The notes: generated by a model not told the origin, from the sequence alone. DNA of 64,000 bases from Arctopsyche grandis (GCF_051622035.1 NC_135358.1:1242501-1306500), one strand, 5' to 3'. Numbered from the stretch's first letter, positions 1-13,238 are shown. A program made the numbers and translations.

Positions 1-239
1 TCTGGTCGCCCTCAACCAAGTTGTTCGCGAGTTGAGCGGTGCGTCCCGGCCCTTACAGTCGCGGTATTACACAATATACCAAGGTAAACTGAATTTGCAT
101 TCAACACAAACTTATACGTACACTCTTCTGGGTCTGTAAACTAAATTTCGAACAATTTATCTAGAGTCTAAATACTTTATTTTTTACAATTTCGCCATAG
201 TGACATTACAGATTAGCTCCAGATCGTCACTGTGGCTAA

Positions 240-560
240 TTTATTACAAGACATTGAAAATTCACAATTAACGAGACATCTAAATACATAATTATTACAT
301 ACATACACATGTATATCGAAACAATACCTGACATCTACAGTCAGATATTACAAACATCGTATAAATACGATTAATAACATTTTTCATGTAACAGTACGAA
401 TTTTTACATTCGATAAACAACCACAAAGACATCTATGTATGGTGAGAAATCTGGCGAAACCTGAGATATAACAATAACTCAAGGTTTGCAGCAGAAAATT
501 GGGAAGGAAAAGCCAATTTTACAGGAACCGTTGAAATTTGGTATGCTATCTCATAATACT
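240..560 (-). repeat. SINE fragment (body only)
   Basis: Matches the body of the SINE at 10611-11060 in the same orientation, including GAACCGTT, TTGGGAAGGAAA and CGATAAACAACCACA. The 3' hairpin and the tRNA-like head are missing or diverged. No gene is seen in 1-695; the first 60 bases are GC-rich and could be the edge of an exon or repeat. Confidence 0.6.
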
Positions 561-695
561 CCAACTTTAAACCCTACCAAAACCTTAAAAGGATTTTTTT
601 TCAACTTTCAAACCTCCAAGCGATTTCGGCTAGTTCATATTTATATGTAAATACATACACATATATTAATTATATGTGATACATATATTTACATA

Positions 696-2644
696 CAGTG
701 GCGGACTGGCCATACAAGCGAACATGCCCGATGGCATGTGGGCCCCACTATCTGTTAGAAAATATGGGCCCTCAGTAAAATTAAATAACTTTTTATTAAA
801 TTAACTCATCAACCAGCGATTTAAATTAAGTTCATACTTTAAAAATAACATTTGATTATACTTCGACGATATAGTAAGATTTAAATACACAATTTTAAAC
901 AGTTTCCATCCACACATCCATGTATATAGAAATATAGGATAGGGGACCCCTCCCCAAAATCCCGATTTTCGATTAACATTAATTGAAAATATTATGCATT
1001 TTTTTCAGGGACGTAATTTGGTGGGGGGCATAGGAGGGCACTCAACCCCCTAAGTTAAGGAATAGTGTGAATTTAGAAAATATTATGAATTTAATGATTA
1101 ATGAGATTCTATGGATCTATGAATGCTACGTTTATTTCTTATGTATGTTACTTTTGGGTAACTAATAAAATAATCGCTGCCATGTGCTTTGAAAAAAAAA
1201 ATTATTTTGGTTTTTAAGTGGTATGCCGTGGGTAAAATTCTTAGAAATTGTTCATTCTATAGAAAGGTCCCCTTTACTTTATTTCGCCTCAAAAACAGAT
1301 GTGTAACGTTTATTTTTTCAAAAGTTTGTATATTTTTTGTTTTCAAGAAAGATTTTAAATTAATATTTTACTGAATCGGTTCAATCACAATTGATTTTAT
1401 TTTTTGTCGTATTTTTATTTTATGTATTTGCAGACGTCCATTCTCTCACGAAACAACGAATGAGATGAATTTAAACTTCATGTGTAACAGATTCGGTCCA
1501 AAAAAAGTTTTAGTTATTTAATAAAATTGCTTTCTGACCAATACCTTATCAAATTTAGTACACAAAGAATACAAATATAAATTTTCAGCTTGATACGTTT
1601 AGGGGTGTGGTAAAAAATTTTTTTGACTTTTTTAAGAGGAAAAAATTCCACTTCTGGTTAATTAAATTTGACGATTTTTTTTAATTATATTTTCATCACA
1701 TTGATACAAGGAATTATACATAAAATCGTGAAGAGCAGACATATTTAAAGGGTCGATTAAAATAGTGGAAGAAAAATCCGGTAAACAGCCAACAGGAGTA
1801 AACTGTCACTTTCGGTTAACGGGTGTTCACGAAATTTTATATATAACTTGGCATTAGGTTTATAATTATAGATATGAAATGTCAGTTGAATACGTCGAAA
1901 CAAAAGTTTCCGAGAAAAAAATAAAAATACCTCGATCTTATAGGGTAAAAGTACTACTTCTGGTTGAGATAAAAATATTTTTTTATTTACATACATATCC
2001 ATATATAAAATAGTAAAAATAATAAAAAGACACACAGAAACACACTCAGACACACAGAGCCGCACACATTTTTTTATATTATGTAAACGTGATCAGTGAT
2101 CGATTATGTGAAGATTTTTGGAAAAAAATTTTCGCCTGCGGCGCTTTTTTCACTTTACATAATATTTTTTCAAAAATAAACTTATTTTTTTCATATTTAT
2201 AACTCAATAAAGTGTATGCAAAGAATATTTTCCATTTTTATTCCGATATAAAAAATATTTTTTGAAAAAAAATTCAATTTGACAAATCTTTGCCTGCCCT
2301 CCCCAAGAAAAAGCTGAAATGACGTCCCTGATGTTTTCTACCGAAAGTAAAAGCCGGTTTTATGCCGCATTATTTTATGATGCATTCTATTTACCTAGGA
2401 CAAGGGTTAAAACGAAATATACAATGTAATTTATGGATCTATTTTGCTTTTGCCGTTTTTATTGTACCTAAATTTGTTTATTCCCATTTTTGAAAATTTT
2501 ATTTATTTTTTACCCTTGATTTTTAGCGTGATGGAAAGAAGAAAATTTTGTTATATGGGGGGGGGGGGGGGACAAATTTTTTTAACCCTGGGGGCCCCCT
2601 TTTAACTCCTGGCATGCACTAATTTCAGTCCCAGTCCGCCACTG
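696..2644. mobile_element. Non-autonomous hAT element, 1949 bp, with 8-bp target duplication
   Basis: Termini are CAGTGGCGGACTGG and its inverse CCAGTCCGCCACTG. The 8 bp on each side are identical: TTTACATA at 688-695 and 2645-2652. Related to the copy at 59386-60741. Between about 1010 and 2100 it carries extra sequence related to the interspersed family seen at 43100-43560. A poly-G run stands near 2558-2571. No transposase frame remains. Confidence 0.9.
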
Positions 2645-2652
2645 TTTACATA

Positions 2653-4790
2653 GTACATATGTATATGAATAAAGATGAATGTTTGTTTGAAAATCTATAT
2701 ACAAGAATTCGATTTGTGTAGAAACACGGAATTTGACATACATATTTATCTCTGTAAAAAGTGCATTATTTTTTCAAATTTCACCTACCCGAGCGACGCC
2801 TTGTAGTTTGGCTCTACAATCTAAACCTAATGTGAAAGTTTAAATTAATTCATCCTTATGTTTTCAATAAATACTGTAATGATTACTTAATAAATTGTCC
2901 GAATTCTTAAATGGTCAGAAACTTTTTCAATAATTCGGAAATAAAAATAAAAATAATAATAAACAGTCAGTAAACTGTTTTTGTTTTCTTTTTGATAAAT
3001 AGACAATTAATTGCATAGCTGTCATTGAACAATGATATAACTTACAGACTAAACTTTTACTGGAATTCTGAAATAATAATATAATATATGTACATACATA
3101 CATACGTATATTAATGGTCATGAAAATGCTCATTAATTTTCGGTTAATCTCTCTTTGACAAGCAATCAATAGCCAAAGTCAGTGACCGATAATATAATTT
3201 GCTAGCCAAATCAAGCAAAGTTACTGGCCGATTATTTATAGACCATTACCAAATGTCGTAAAATTATAAAATAAGTGGCTTGTCAATTCTGATAAAGCAC
3301 CAAAGTGATGAATACCACCTTAAATTATTCATACGCTTAAATTATGCGTACGATAAGTGAAAAATTCCGACTAGGAACATTTAGTGAAGAATTAATATCA
3401 AAATTAGCTCTTGAAATATTATATCTAATTATTCAAATAACTTTCAATACGCTGTTAAAAATATTTGATCTTCTCAATTCATCCCTATACTGTATATACA
3501 TATATTCAACAATATTGAGCAGCTTCATTTTGAATCAGTGCAGTGTATCGAATCACTCGGGTCGTATGAAAATAGCTTGCATACAGGGACGAGGCGCGGG
3601 AAAAATATAATTAATTAAAAAACGATTACGATTTTATTATGATAATATCTCATATTATATTAAACAAATATATATTGTCGTTTATTTAGATCACTGACCA
3701 CAGAACATTATTGACAGATTAAATGCAACTTTAACCCGTCGGAGATTCCCTAAAAGAATATCCTCCGTTTCGATAATAGGGTAACTATCCTAGTTTCCGA
3801 TAAGTAAAGTAATATTTCATCAACTATTCGTAGTTGGAAAGATTTTCTAGCAATCTGCTTATGGAAACATCTAAAAATAAAGCAAAAATGTCCTACTATA
3901 TATTTACTTTATTTATGTACGTAGTAACAATAGATGAATTTTTGTGATCATGCAAAAATTCGAACTCGAGATTTTGACTGATTTGAACTCAGAATCGATC
4001 ACTGTTCTAGAAAAAATGTGTGTCTGTGTATTTTGGGGATTTTTTGAGCACCGTTAGTCCTATCGAACTGAAACTAAGTATCGGTTACTGAAATTTTTAT
4101 CGACACGACAAATTTTTAAGTTGATTGGAATATTTTGAATTCAATTATCTCCCAAACCGCTAACTGAATCGGACTGAATTTTTTTTATCCTTTATAACCT
4201 TATATATATATTTTGTTGTAACTCAATTTAAAGTATTTTATTTAGCCAAAATTCGCGCCAGCTTGTGGTTAAAGCTGTTATAAGGGATTCCGTCACTTGA
4301 GTGACTGCTTAAATACAGAAGCTGAACTTAAATGATCCCAAAATACTGAAATTCATGGTTGTGAAATCTATGTATCTGTGTATAACATTTTATGATAATC
4401 AGTTTTTCAGATAATTATTGGACCTATCATTTTACGACGATTTACCTATTTATGTAGCTATTTTAAACCTTGGCTTTAGTAATTTTTGGATGTTTAAAAA
4501 AATTATTTAAAAAAAATCTAAATCTATTGATACGTCGTCTTTACAAAACGAAACTAAAATATAAGTTTCATTTCAAATAAAGTAAAACCAGCGCATTGAA
4601 GGGATGATTGTAGGCAAACGCGGCTCGTCCACAGGAACTGCAGTACTGCAGCACCCAATTATAATAATTAAATATGTATACATATTTTTATTTTATTGAT
4701 GGAGTTTTTGGGTACTAGATGTTCCGTGATCACCAAACATATAATAATTACCAAACCATTATATATTTTATTTTACATAGATATATAAAA
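2653..4790. other. No gene seen; interspersed repeat copy at about 3905-4170
   Basis: AT-rich sequence with only short chance frames. About 3905-4170 is a - strand copy of the repeat family present at 6510-6730 and 43600-43947 (shared words TCTAGAAAAAATGTG, GTTAGTCCTATCGAACTGAAAC). This copy preserves the uninterrupted site into which the Helitron at 43948 inserted. Confidence 0.7.
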
Positions 4791-4794
4791 ACTT

Positions 4795-5003
4795 TCCTAC
4801 CTACTGTCACCACTATTTGAGTATGATTAATGTACAATTCATAGATGTCTCGTTAACTTGCGAATTTTTCAGTGTCTCGTAATTCAGCGACTTGTGTAAT
4901 AAAAATGCTGCATTGTTTGTAATTGGCCAGGAAGGCGCATTGGGCGCATTTACCTGTAAGGCCTTCCTGGTATGAAATTTAATAAAATAAATATGAATAT
5001 ATG
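4795..5003 (+). repeat. 5'-truncated SINE with 3' hairpin
   Basis: Contains the shared SINE body (AGATGTCTCGTTAA, TTTTTCAGTGTCTCGTAATT) and the terminal hairpin: CCAGGAAGGC at about 4927, loop, then GCCTTCCTGG, followed by an A-rich AATAAAATAAAT tail. The tRNA-derived head is absent. Confidence 0.8.
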
Positions 5004-5099
5004 TATGTATATATACGGCCGGTGAATAATTTGTGCGAATTAAAGGTCCATTGACTATATGTCATAATTTTTTAAACGAAAAATTCATTCAAGAAACCG

Positions 5100-5745
5100 C
5101 TCATGCGTTTGACGTCATGGCGACAAGGCTATTCACTTGTGATGTTTCTTCAAGCTTACGCACCAAAACAAAAATTATGCAACAGCATTCAATGTCTCGT
5201 TGGAAAACGGCTATCCCAAGAATATGTTCCACAAGCCGCCACTGGTTGTAGGTACTTTTTGACGCTTCGCCGTCTGGTCAGACTCCAGGGGGAGGAGAGT
5301 GGGTGGATATACATACATACATATAAATACATGTGTTTGAGTTGTGCCCGGCTCGTGTTTGAGCATCACTCGAGCCGACGGCAGGTGTGTAACGCTGCGC
5401 AAATAATACACGTACATATAAACGCCCGGGCGCCATTCAGAGGGCGCCATTGTGCCCGGGGCGCCATTGTGGCAATGTCGAGCCCGCACACGCTAAACTG
5501 CAACTTGTTTTTAGCGCGAAGATCTTCCTCTCTTATCATTGTCGTCGTCTCCTCCTCCTATTGGTTGTGTGTGCTGTTGTTGTTGTTGTTGTTGTTGCCG
5601 TTGCTGCTGCTGCTGCTGCTGTTGTTGTTGTATTCAAAGCGTTGCACAATGGCCGACGGCTGGGATATTCCCAGGAAGCTGAATCTATACACATACATAC
5701 ATACATACATAGTGACAGGCCAATGCCTTTACAGTCTATTTAAAC
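5100..5745. promoter_or_regulatory. GC-rich block with a CRE site and TGCTGC/TTG repeats
   Basis: Sharp rise in GC and CpG content. It holds a full CRE (TGACGTCA, 5110-5117), three GGCGCCATT-type words near 5430-5470, and a (TTG)n/(CTG)n run at about 5572-5632. Frames here (216 and 97 codons) are dominated by the trinucleotide run and show no domain. It may be an alternative promoter or 5' exon of the DGK gene; that is inference. Confidence 0.35.
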
Positions 5746-6123
5746 GTTGGTGAATGAAAACATCTTGCCGATTGACGTCGAATCTTATATTATACATATT
5801 TACTATCTATTTTTATGTGTAGCATGTATGTTTACTTGAGGTATGCGTGCATTCGCACGGCACATCTCAGGTTTTGTTTCCTACCGCATGCGCGCTTTAT
5901 GTGTTCATGCGTTGTTGTTAATTTTGTACTTGGTTATGTACAGTGTGGTTTTTTTATTAGAACAGTGATGTGCGGTTGTTCTTGTGCGATATTCATGAAC
6001 AACCGTCTCGTTCTCCGACGAAAGGGTCTCTTGGACTGTATTCGTCGGGGGGGTGGTGGCCTCATGTTGAGGGCTTTAAGGGTCAAATTCCGTGACCTTT
6101 AAAGCAGGCTTAGTATCTATTTT

Positions 6124-6514
6124 TTTACATATACATATACCAGGAAGGCCTTACAGGTAATCTCAATGCGCCTTCCTGGATAATTACAAACATTGCAGCA
6201 TTTTTTTTATTATACAAGTCGCTGAATTACGAGACACTGAAAAACTCGCAAATTAACGAGACATCTATGAATTTTACATACATTTTATTGGACATTAATC
6301 AAACTCAAATAGTGGTGACATAGTAGGTAGGAAGGTTTTACCGGGAACCGTTTCAATAATGAAATCAGAGAAAATTGGCAAACTCTGATAGGAAAAAATC
6401 GACCTGGAGTCACATACATATATCCAAGGTCTGTCCAGCAACACCGGTCCACTGATTTAACCCATGACTCCTCAGTTGATAGCATTGTACGCTAACCACA
6501 GAGCTACATATGTT
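6124..6514 (-). repeat. Full-length tRNA-derived SINE
   Basis: Read on the - strand: a tRNA-like head (TAGCTCTGTGGTTAGCG, a pol III A-box type word, at about 6510; degenerate B box), the shared body (TCAGAGTTTGCCAATTTTC), then AGATGTCTCGTTAA and the hairpin CCAGGAAGGC...GCCTTCCTGG near 6139-6180. Confidence 0.8.
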
Positions 6515-6730
6515 TTTGATTTTGATTGATCCGAACTCAGAATCGATCACTGATCACGTTTTCATGATCTAGAAAAAATGTGTTTCTGTGTGTGAGCTCG
6601 TGTATTTTGGGGATTTTTTGAACACCGTTAGTCCTATCGAACTGAAACTTAGTATTGGTTATTTAAATTCTTATGGACACGACGTAAATTTTTTTCAAAT
6701 TTTTAAGTTGACCGGAAATGGTACCTCCCC
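6515..6730 (-). repeat. Interspersed repeat copy
   Basis: Homologous to 3950-4130 and to the inverse of 43640-43930. Shared words include GAACTCAGAATCGATCACTG and TTTTTTGAACACCGTTAG. The family is not identified; it has no coding capacity here. Confidence 0.7.
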
Positions 6731-8300
6731 TTATAGGTGTCCGCTTTTTTATTTTCATTTGTTATATGTTATAAATTTATTTAAAGTAGAGATGTACAAA
6801 TTTGGCCATGAGTGATGCCTTGGGGCGAGGCCCCCAATAGTGTCATAGTAAATTTAAATTTTAAATAAATAAATAAAAATAAAAAATATCATCCCTTGAA
6901 TGAAATTCAGTGTTAGTAGTTTCTGCTTCAACTCTTGCTCTTGCTCGTGTTTGCCTCTTTTCCGTCTTCAATTATATATACACTTCCCGATTTGAATCAA
7001 AACTGAGTTAAATATAATATACATATATTCATTCAAACATTGAAATGACTTATTATTAAACTTGAATCGAGCAGAATGGCAGCAGATTCGAACGTTTGAT
7101 GATCTCAACGATAATGTGACATCACCATTCGATTTTCCGGTTTATGTTAAATTTTTCCATTCGGAATTGGACGAAATGTGTACCTTTTTTCGCAGCGAAA
7201 CGGTGAAACCACACACGCTTTTATATTTAGAAAGGTTAATTTAACAAATTGAATTATGAAAAATGATTCAGTCGTGCGTTGTTGATATTAAATATGTGGG
7301 TGTGAACCGGTTACATGAATGACAGTGGAAAAGACAACTGGAAAAAAATTCATACCTATTTATCAAATGCGTCTGAAACACGATAATCGCCCTGAAACGG
7401 TCACCTTGTGAAAAGCCGATAAATAGATTGCTATTCGCTAATTTACAAATTTTGCAATGTGTAATGTAATACTATTGTTTTATTGACATGCCCCTGAGAA
7501 GCGCCTGGATGAATTGCTTGAAATATGAGTTCTTTGAATGTCAATTGCAATGTTGCATTCGAGCAATTCACCAGATTCCATTGAGAAGAATTTTGCTTGC
7601 CCATTGCTTTTTGATGAGATAAAAATTTTTAATCTTAAAAGGTTAAACTCAAATAGTTCTCAGAAAACTAATATGACAATTTAATGAAATTTCTATATTT
7701 ATTTATTTATTTATTTGGAAAATTTACAGTTTATTAAGTTACATAGATTGATAGTAAAAAAACATAATTATGTTAAGTAAACCATTAATAATTTTCACAT
7801 ATAGGTAAAGTTAATAGGTTTCACATATAAATGTGTTTTCATATAAAGCATATATGAAAACACATTTTTAAAATGAAATCAATATTCGATACAAGATACA
7901 AAACAGTAAAAATCTCGATTTCGAATTTTCTCATGATCATAAAACTTCATATGTCGAAGCTTCGTATATATGTATGTGTAGATAAAGTAAAAATCCTGAA
8001 TCAAATCTAAATTACTATTATAAAAATTAGGAATGAAAACTTATCTGAATTTTCTGATGTACATACATATATGCTATTCTCGAGAAAATTACAGTATAAT
8101 CATGTAAATAAAAAAATGGGGATCTTATAAATCAAAAGTGGGACTTTTTCCTCTTAGAAAATTTAAAAACGTTATTATATTATATTTAAATTAAAACCTC
8201 TTAATATCTTAAAATTTAATACCACGTCCTTAGAATTCAAAATAAATATAATTTTACCTTATACATATGTATAGTCACTTATTTTTGACAATATATAATA
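6731..8300. other. No gene recognised
   Basis: AT-rich. A 60-codon frame at 7062-7244 shows no domain. About 7835-7866 has a short inverted repeat (TGTGTTTTCATATA / TATATGAAAACACA). Nothing else can be supported. Confidence 0.6.
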
Positions 8301-8301
8301 T

Positions 8302-8836
8302 TAGGGGGACCGAAAAGTAATCAAAAAAATATTCCCAATTTTTTTTTTTTGCTACGAAGATGATCCTGAACTATAATATATAGACCATATAATAGAGAGC
8401 CAATTTTCAACGATAATTCCTCGATGGTTTGACGAGGATCTGATTCCACCATTGACGTCAGGATATCATCATCTAATTTTTTAGCTGTTATTTTCGTGCA
8501 ATCTCCTTGATATCCCTATTCACATTTTTAAATTATTGATACCACCGATGACACTTGTTTAGTTTCAGAATATTCCCTAAGTATCGTTGATTGTTTTCAC
8601 TGCTTCGTTTGCTTTCATTACTTGGTCTAACATAAACAGTATAAAATGACGCCCTTCCTCTATTGTTGGTCTCAACATCCTTCCTCAAGTAGAAATTCTT
8701 CTTTTTTAACGGAAAAAATAAATGTACAACAATACCTTCAACATAATAACAGAAAGTGTTTACTGGGCCGTGTCTCGACACAAACTGACTGCGAAAGAGC
8801 TCGTTGAAAAATTTTGATTACTTTTTGGTCCCCCTA
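8302..8836. mobile_element. Mariner-like element with TA target duplication
   Basis: Inverted termini GGGGGACCGAAAAGTAATCA (from 8304) and its inverse ending at 8834, both flanked by TA. Length about 530 bp. On the - strand the interior has a decayed mariner-transposase-like beginning but no intact frame. It is therefore a deleted, non-autonomous copy. Confidence 0.85.
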
Positions 8837-9002
8837 ATATTACTAATATTATTAGTACATTACTTCAATAGTAGGTACATAATTTCAATTTCAAATCTTT
8901 TATCAATTATTTTCCAAAACCACGCATTGAAATTTCAGCAAGAAAAACACTAATATAAAATAAAAGTCAAAGGAATTCATAATTGAAAAGGCTGTTAGTT
9001 AG

Positions 9003-9589
9003 CCCTTTGAATGCTGACCAACGCCAATCGGCGTTTTACCAATAAGTCCATGGGCCTGAAAAACACCGACAAACGTTGATTTTGAGCATGTAAAGTAAAC
9101 AAAAATACTACACACTAAGCCTTTCCAGGCAGCATTGAAAATACGTTGAAAATGGGTCGTGTAATCCGGGTCATTCATTTGTCAACGCTTATAAAGACTG
9201 GTTTACGCCGGAATTTCTGAATTTATAACCATAGCAGAATTTTCCGATAGAAATCCCTAACTGCTGCGTATTCTAGATCGTGGCTTGGCATTTAGATTGT
9301 GAGTATTACATTTTAACAACAATGAAGAAGATGGAACTGGTTTTGGAGAAATACATTCATTAACAGATTTATTTTGTTTATTTTATATTGTTGCAAGATA
9401 TATTATATTAGAGAGTCTAAACACACCTTTACAAAACTCAAAATCCTCAGCAGTAGTTATCTAGGGTTTGTTTAGCTACAATTTTTATACCTGCTTTCTA
9501 TTGGATTTCTAAATAATTCTAGTTGGAAATGATGGCGAAATTTTCAGCGTGGCGGGCATTCAACAGAAAAGACGTCAGCACTCAAAGGG
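9003..9589. mobile_element. piggyBac-like MITE, copy 1 (587 bp)
   Basis: Ends CCCTTTGAATGCTGAC and GTCAGCACTCAAAGGG, flanked by TTAG on both sides (8999-9002, 9590-9593). The same element occurs inverted at 12360-12931. The TTAG flank departs from the strict TTAA preference of piggyBac elements. Confidence 0.85.
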
Positions 9590-9593
9590 TTAG

Positions 9594-10560
9594 TCAACTG
9601 GAGTGAATGATAAAAAATTACCATTTTTATTCAGTCACCCTGATAAATCATTAAAACGCTATACCGAATGCAGAGTTATAATATTTACGTTCTATGGATG
9701 TGATAAATATATATATATATATATGGTCCCCTTATTACCAAAGTCACATAGATCATTTAGAGACAATTCAGAAGCGTTTTCTGCCCCATTTATCCCATAA
9801 GACTGGTCTTGTTAAATTGTTACCTTATTGGTAACAATTTAACAATTTACATTTATCCCATATAGTAACAATTTACCATTTATCCCATATAGTAACAATT
9901 TACCATTTATCCCATAAGACTGGTCTTGTTAAATGTAAAATCTTATAATGACAGACTCTCTTTTTTCAAGATTGCAAGTTTGTCTCAGCGAATTTGTGAA
10001 TTTTATACAAGATTGCTAATGGTATCCTTGACACATCTGTGTTGAACGAAATAAATTTTAACGTTAATGCCCGATTCACCAGATGTAAAAATCTTTTTTA
10101 TCCACCAATTTGTCGTAATAACACTTCTTTTAATAATGCAATCGCACGTATATGCCGTCTTTATGATGGTTTTGATCAGAGCATCGTAACCTGTGCACCG
10201 CGGTAATATGTGTTCTCCGAACAGCACTTCGGCCTAATGCGTGCGAGTGAGATCGCGTGTGAGGGAGAATTTAGCGATTTTAGTTAGTTTTGTCCCTATG
10301 CATATACAGAATAACTAGCGACTGCCGATAAAGTACATACATATGTATGTACGTAGCTTACAAACTCTACGAGTCGTAAACAATGTGTGCCGCGAATATT
10401 CAGAGGTTACGATGCTCTGGTTTAGATGATTGTCCCGATCTTTTTACTGATTCTTTCAGTATTTTTAGGGCTAAGGTGAAGAAGCTAATCTGTGGTTGAT
10501 TTACTTCTTTAACAAGTTTGTTATTCATTGTTTTTTTTTTTTAATTTTGATATGTTTTTC
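9594..10560. other. No gene; short tandem repeat at 9826-9930
   Basis: Three imperfect units of about 27 bp (AACAATTTACCATTTATCCC) at 9840-9925, bracketed by two copies of ATAAGACTGGTCTTGTTAAAT. The rest is AT-rich with no supported feature. Confidence 0.65.
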
Positions 10561-10599
10561 TTTTTTGTTTTCTTATTTATTTATTTATTTATTTTACAT

Positions 10600-11060
10600 A
10601 CATATATACAAATATACCAGGAAGGCTTAACAGGTAAACCCCAAATGCGCCTTCCTGGTCCACATAATTATTACATAGATACATGTAAATCTAAACAATA
10701 TCTGACATCTATCGTCAGATATTACAAATATCGTATTAATACGATAAATAACGATGAATAACTTTCATGTAACAATACGAATTTTATATTCGATAAACAA
10801 CCACAGAGACATCTTTGGTGAGCAATATGGCGAAACCTAATATATAACAATAACTAAAGGTTCGCAACAGAAAATTGGGAAGGAAACGCCAATTTTACAG
10901 GAATCGTTTCAATGAAAATCAGAAAAATTGGCAAATTCGGATAATTAACGATCGACCTTGACAAATCAAGGTCTGGCCAATAGCGAGACTTAGCGGGAAT
11001 CGAACTCGTAACATCAAGTACGAGATAATTCAACATTCACCACTAGACCACGCTACTGGT
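10600..11060 (-). repeat. Full-length tRNA-derived SINE
   Basis: On the - strand: tRNA-like head with A box TGGTCTAGTGG and B box GAGTTCGATTCCC (10994-11006), a body shared with 240-560, and the terminal hairpin CCAGGAAGGC...GCCTTCCTGG at about 10617-10662 with a (AAAT)n tail. Confidence 0.9.
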
Positions 11061-11249
11061 TATATTTATATTACCATGTGGTGTTCACTGTACATGGAAT
11101 ATTATATTTTTATATGTATTTATAATTTTTTTTTTGTGTCACTATACTGCTTTCTTGTTTATATATTATTCTGTATTAAATAAAATAAATTAATATATGG
11201 TATTTTGTAAACTTGACTGGTCTTGTCGAATCACCTGTATCGTTACGTA

Positions 11250-11820
11250 AAGACCGGCTCTAATTTGGAGGCATCCTTGGCGGATTGAGCGGACAAAGCT
11301 GGGAAATGCTGGGAAAAGCGCACGCTTTTCCAGCCGGCAATCGCGCGTGATTGCGCGTGGCACGCCGAACTGGGTCGGCGCCCTGCCGCGTGCAGCGCGC
11401 TGACGTCACCGAGACCCGTGACGTCAGTGGGGGACCACTACCCTCACATCCCCCACCATCCCTCCAGCAATCCACCCATTCGCACCCTCCGCCTCCCCCT
11501 CCCAACTTCCACTTCCATCCAACCTATAAATTGTTGCATTTTCGCCGGAAAACTCGCACAGTCCCGCTGACAATTTCTGCGAATTTTCGATATGGACCGA
11601 AAGACGGCGCGTATCGCTCCAGCTTCCCATCCCCGGCCTCTCACCTTCCCACCCCAAAATCCGCCCTCTACCCTCCCTCTCCCTCGAGCTCGTCCTTCGC
11701 CCAACCTGTGTGACCTATATACGACAACGCTCTCTCTCTCGTATACCGCGCGCCAGGTTTTTATACCTTGTTGCTAGTGTGGGACCAAACCGGAAGGGGG
11801 AGGGGGTGGTGATTCTCGCA
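11250..11820. promoter_or_regulatory. GC-rich promoter-like block with paired CREs and TATA
   Basis: Two perfect CRE sites (TGACGTCA at 11401-11408 and 11419-11426, 18 bp apart), then TATAAA at 11525-11530, and a small ATG frame at 11592. A possible donor AG|GTTTTT follows at about 11756. This arrangement is that of a cAMP/CREB-responsive promoter on the + strand, 4 kb ahead of the first DGK exon visible here. No transcript can be proved. Confidence 0.45.
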
Positions 11821-12359
11821 TAAAAATTATCGGATTTCACAAAGTTGCCGCGGTGGGGGGCGGTTCGGGGGTTCAAGTTAGGAAAAATATAACCACCCTC
11901 TGAACAAAAGAAAGCGGTTCCTGTTATGAACGTAATAAACTTGAATGGTATTTGATGAGAATTTTTTCGATATATGACTTCAATATCTTATAGGTGGATA
12001 GGCATTTCTCAAACTAGGGTCCGCTGAACTAAATGTTTTTCATGTTCAAAACTCACCAGTGGTTCTCGCGAGGAATTTTTCCGAGGCCGTGTTATTGTGT
12101 ATTATTGTATAATTGGTCCTATAGAAATCTTCCGTGGCCGCTTCAAATGGGCTAAAATACACATTTTAGAAGTTAATTCGAGAATTTAGTTTTTCTTGGT
12201 AAAATTAAATTTCTTGGAATGATTTTGTATTACAATAAAAATAATGGATTTTTTATGAAATGAAGATTTACAATCCATTAAGTCGCTATTATAGACGTTT
12301 ACTTTTATCATTTTCACCAGCCTATTTTAAATTACAATGTTTGTACATTACAATATTAA

Positions 12360-12931
12360 CCCTTTGAGTGCTGACGTCTTTTCTGTTGGAAGTCGCCACT
12401 CTGAAAATTTCGCCAACATTTCCAACTAGAATTATTTAGAAATCCAATAGAAAGCAGGTATAAAAATTGTAGCTAAACAAACCCTAGATAGCTACTGCTG
12501 ACGATTTTGAGTTTTGTAAAAGTGTGTTTAGACTCTCGAATATATCTTGCAATAATATAAAATAAATCTATTAATTAATGTATTTTTCCAAAACCAGTTC
12601 CATCTTCTTCATTGTTGTTAAAATGTAATGCTCACAATCTAAATGCCAAGCCACAATCTAAAATACTCAGCAGTTAGGGATTTCCATCGAGAAGTTCTGC
12701 TATGGTTATAAATTCAGACATTCCGGTATAAACCAGTCTTTATAAACGTTGACAAATGAATGACCCGGATTACACGACCCATTTTCAACGTATTTTCAAT
12801 CCTACCTGGAAAGGCTTAGTGTGTAGTATTTTTGTTTACTTTACATGCTCAAAATCAACGTTTGTCGGTGTTTTCCAGGCCCATGGACTTATTGGCAAAA
12901 CGCCGATTGGCGTTGGTCAGCATTCAAAAGG
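12360..12931. mobile_element. piggyBac-like MITE, copy 2 (572 bp), inverted relative to copy 1
   Basis: Starts CCCTTTGAGTGCTGACGTC and ends GCATTCAAAAGG, flanked by TTAA at 12356-12359 and 12932-12935. Internal words match copy 1 in inverse order (CCGGATTACACGACCCATTT, TAGCTAAACAAACCCTAGAT). The 105-codon frame that begins inside it is accidental. Confidence 0.9.
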
Positions 12932-13238
12932 TTAATAAATTTGGCTGGCACGTGGCACTTGGGCACTGTCACGTGCCAAAGGCTGTACACACTCCACGTG
13001 GACGTTCTCTGGAAATAGATCTTGCTCTGATAAATGGAAAATGTACATTGTATGAAGCTATAGAGGTGCAACAACTACAACTGAACAAAAATGGGTTGCT
13101 GAAAATTGAAAAACCCGGAAAATTTATATCAAAGTTTTCTACAGAATGAACAGCAGAAACAGGCATAATCGATAAAGAAAGCTTGGGAAATATAATACAT
13201 ATATGTAGCGGAGTACAAGGAGCTGCCAGGCGTTTGTA

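Noticed and set aside
5103..5753. 216-codon frame as a gene
   Set aside because: Dominated by trinucleotide repeats (VVVV, LLLL), no domain, and overlapping frames on both strands.
10985..11060. A true tRNA gene
   Set aside because: It has A and B boxes but lacks a foldable acceptor stem and continues into a SINE body with a 3' hairpin and A-rich tail.
12832..13149. 105-codon frame
   Set aside because: Its first third lies in the inverted end of a piggyBac-like MITE and continues into unrelated sequence.
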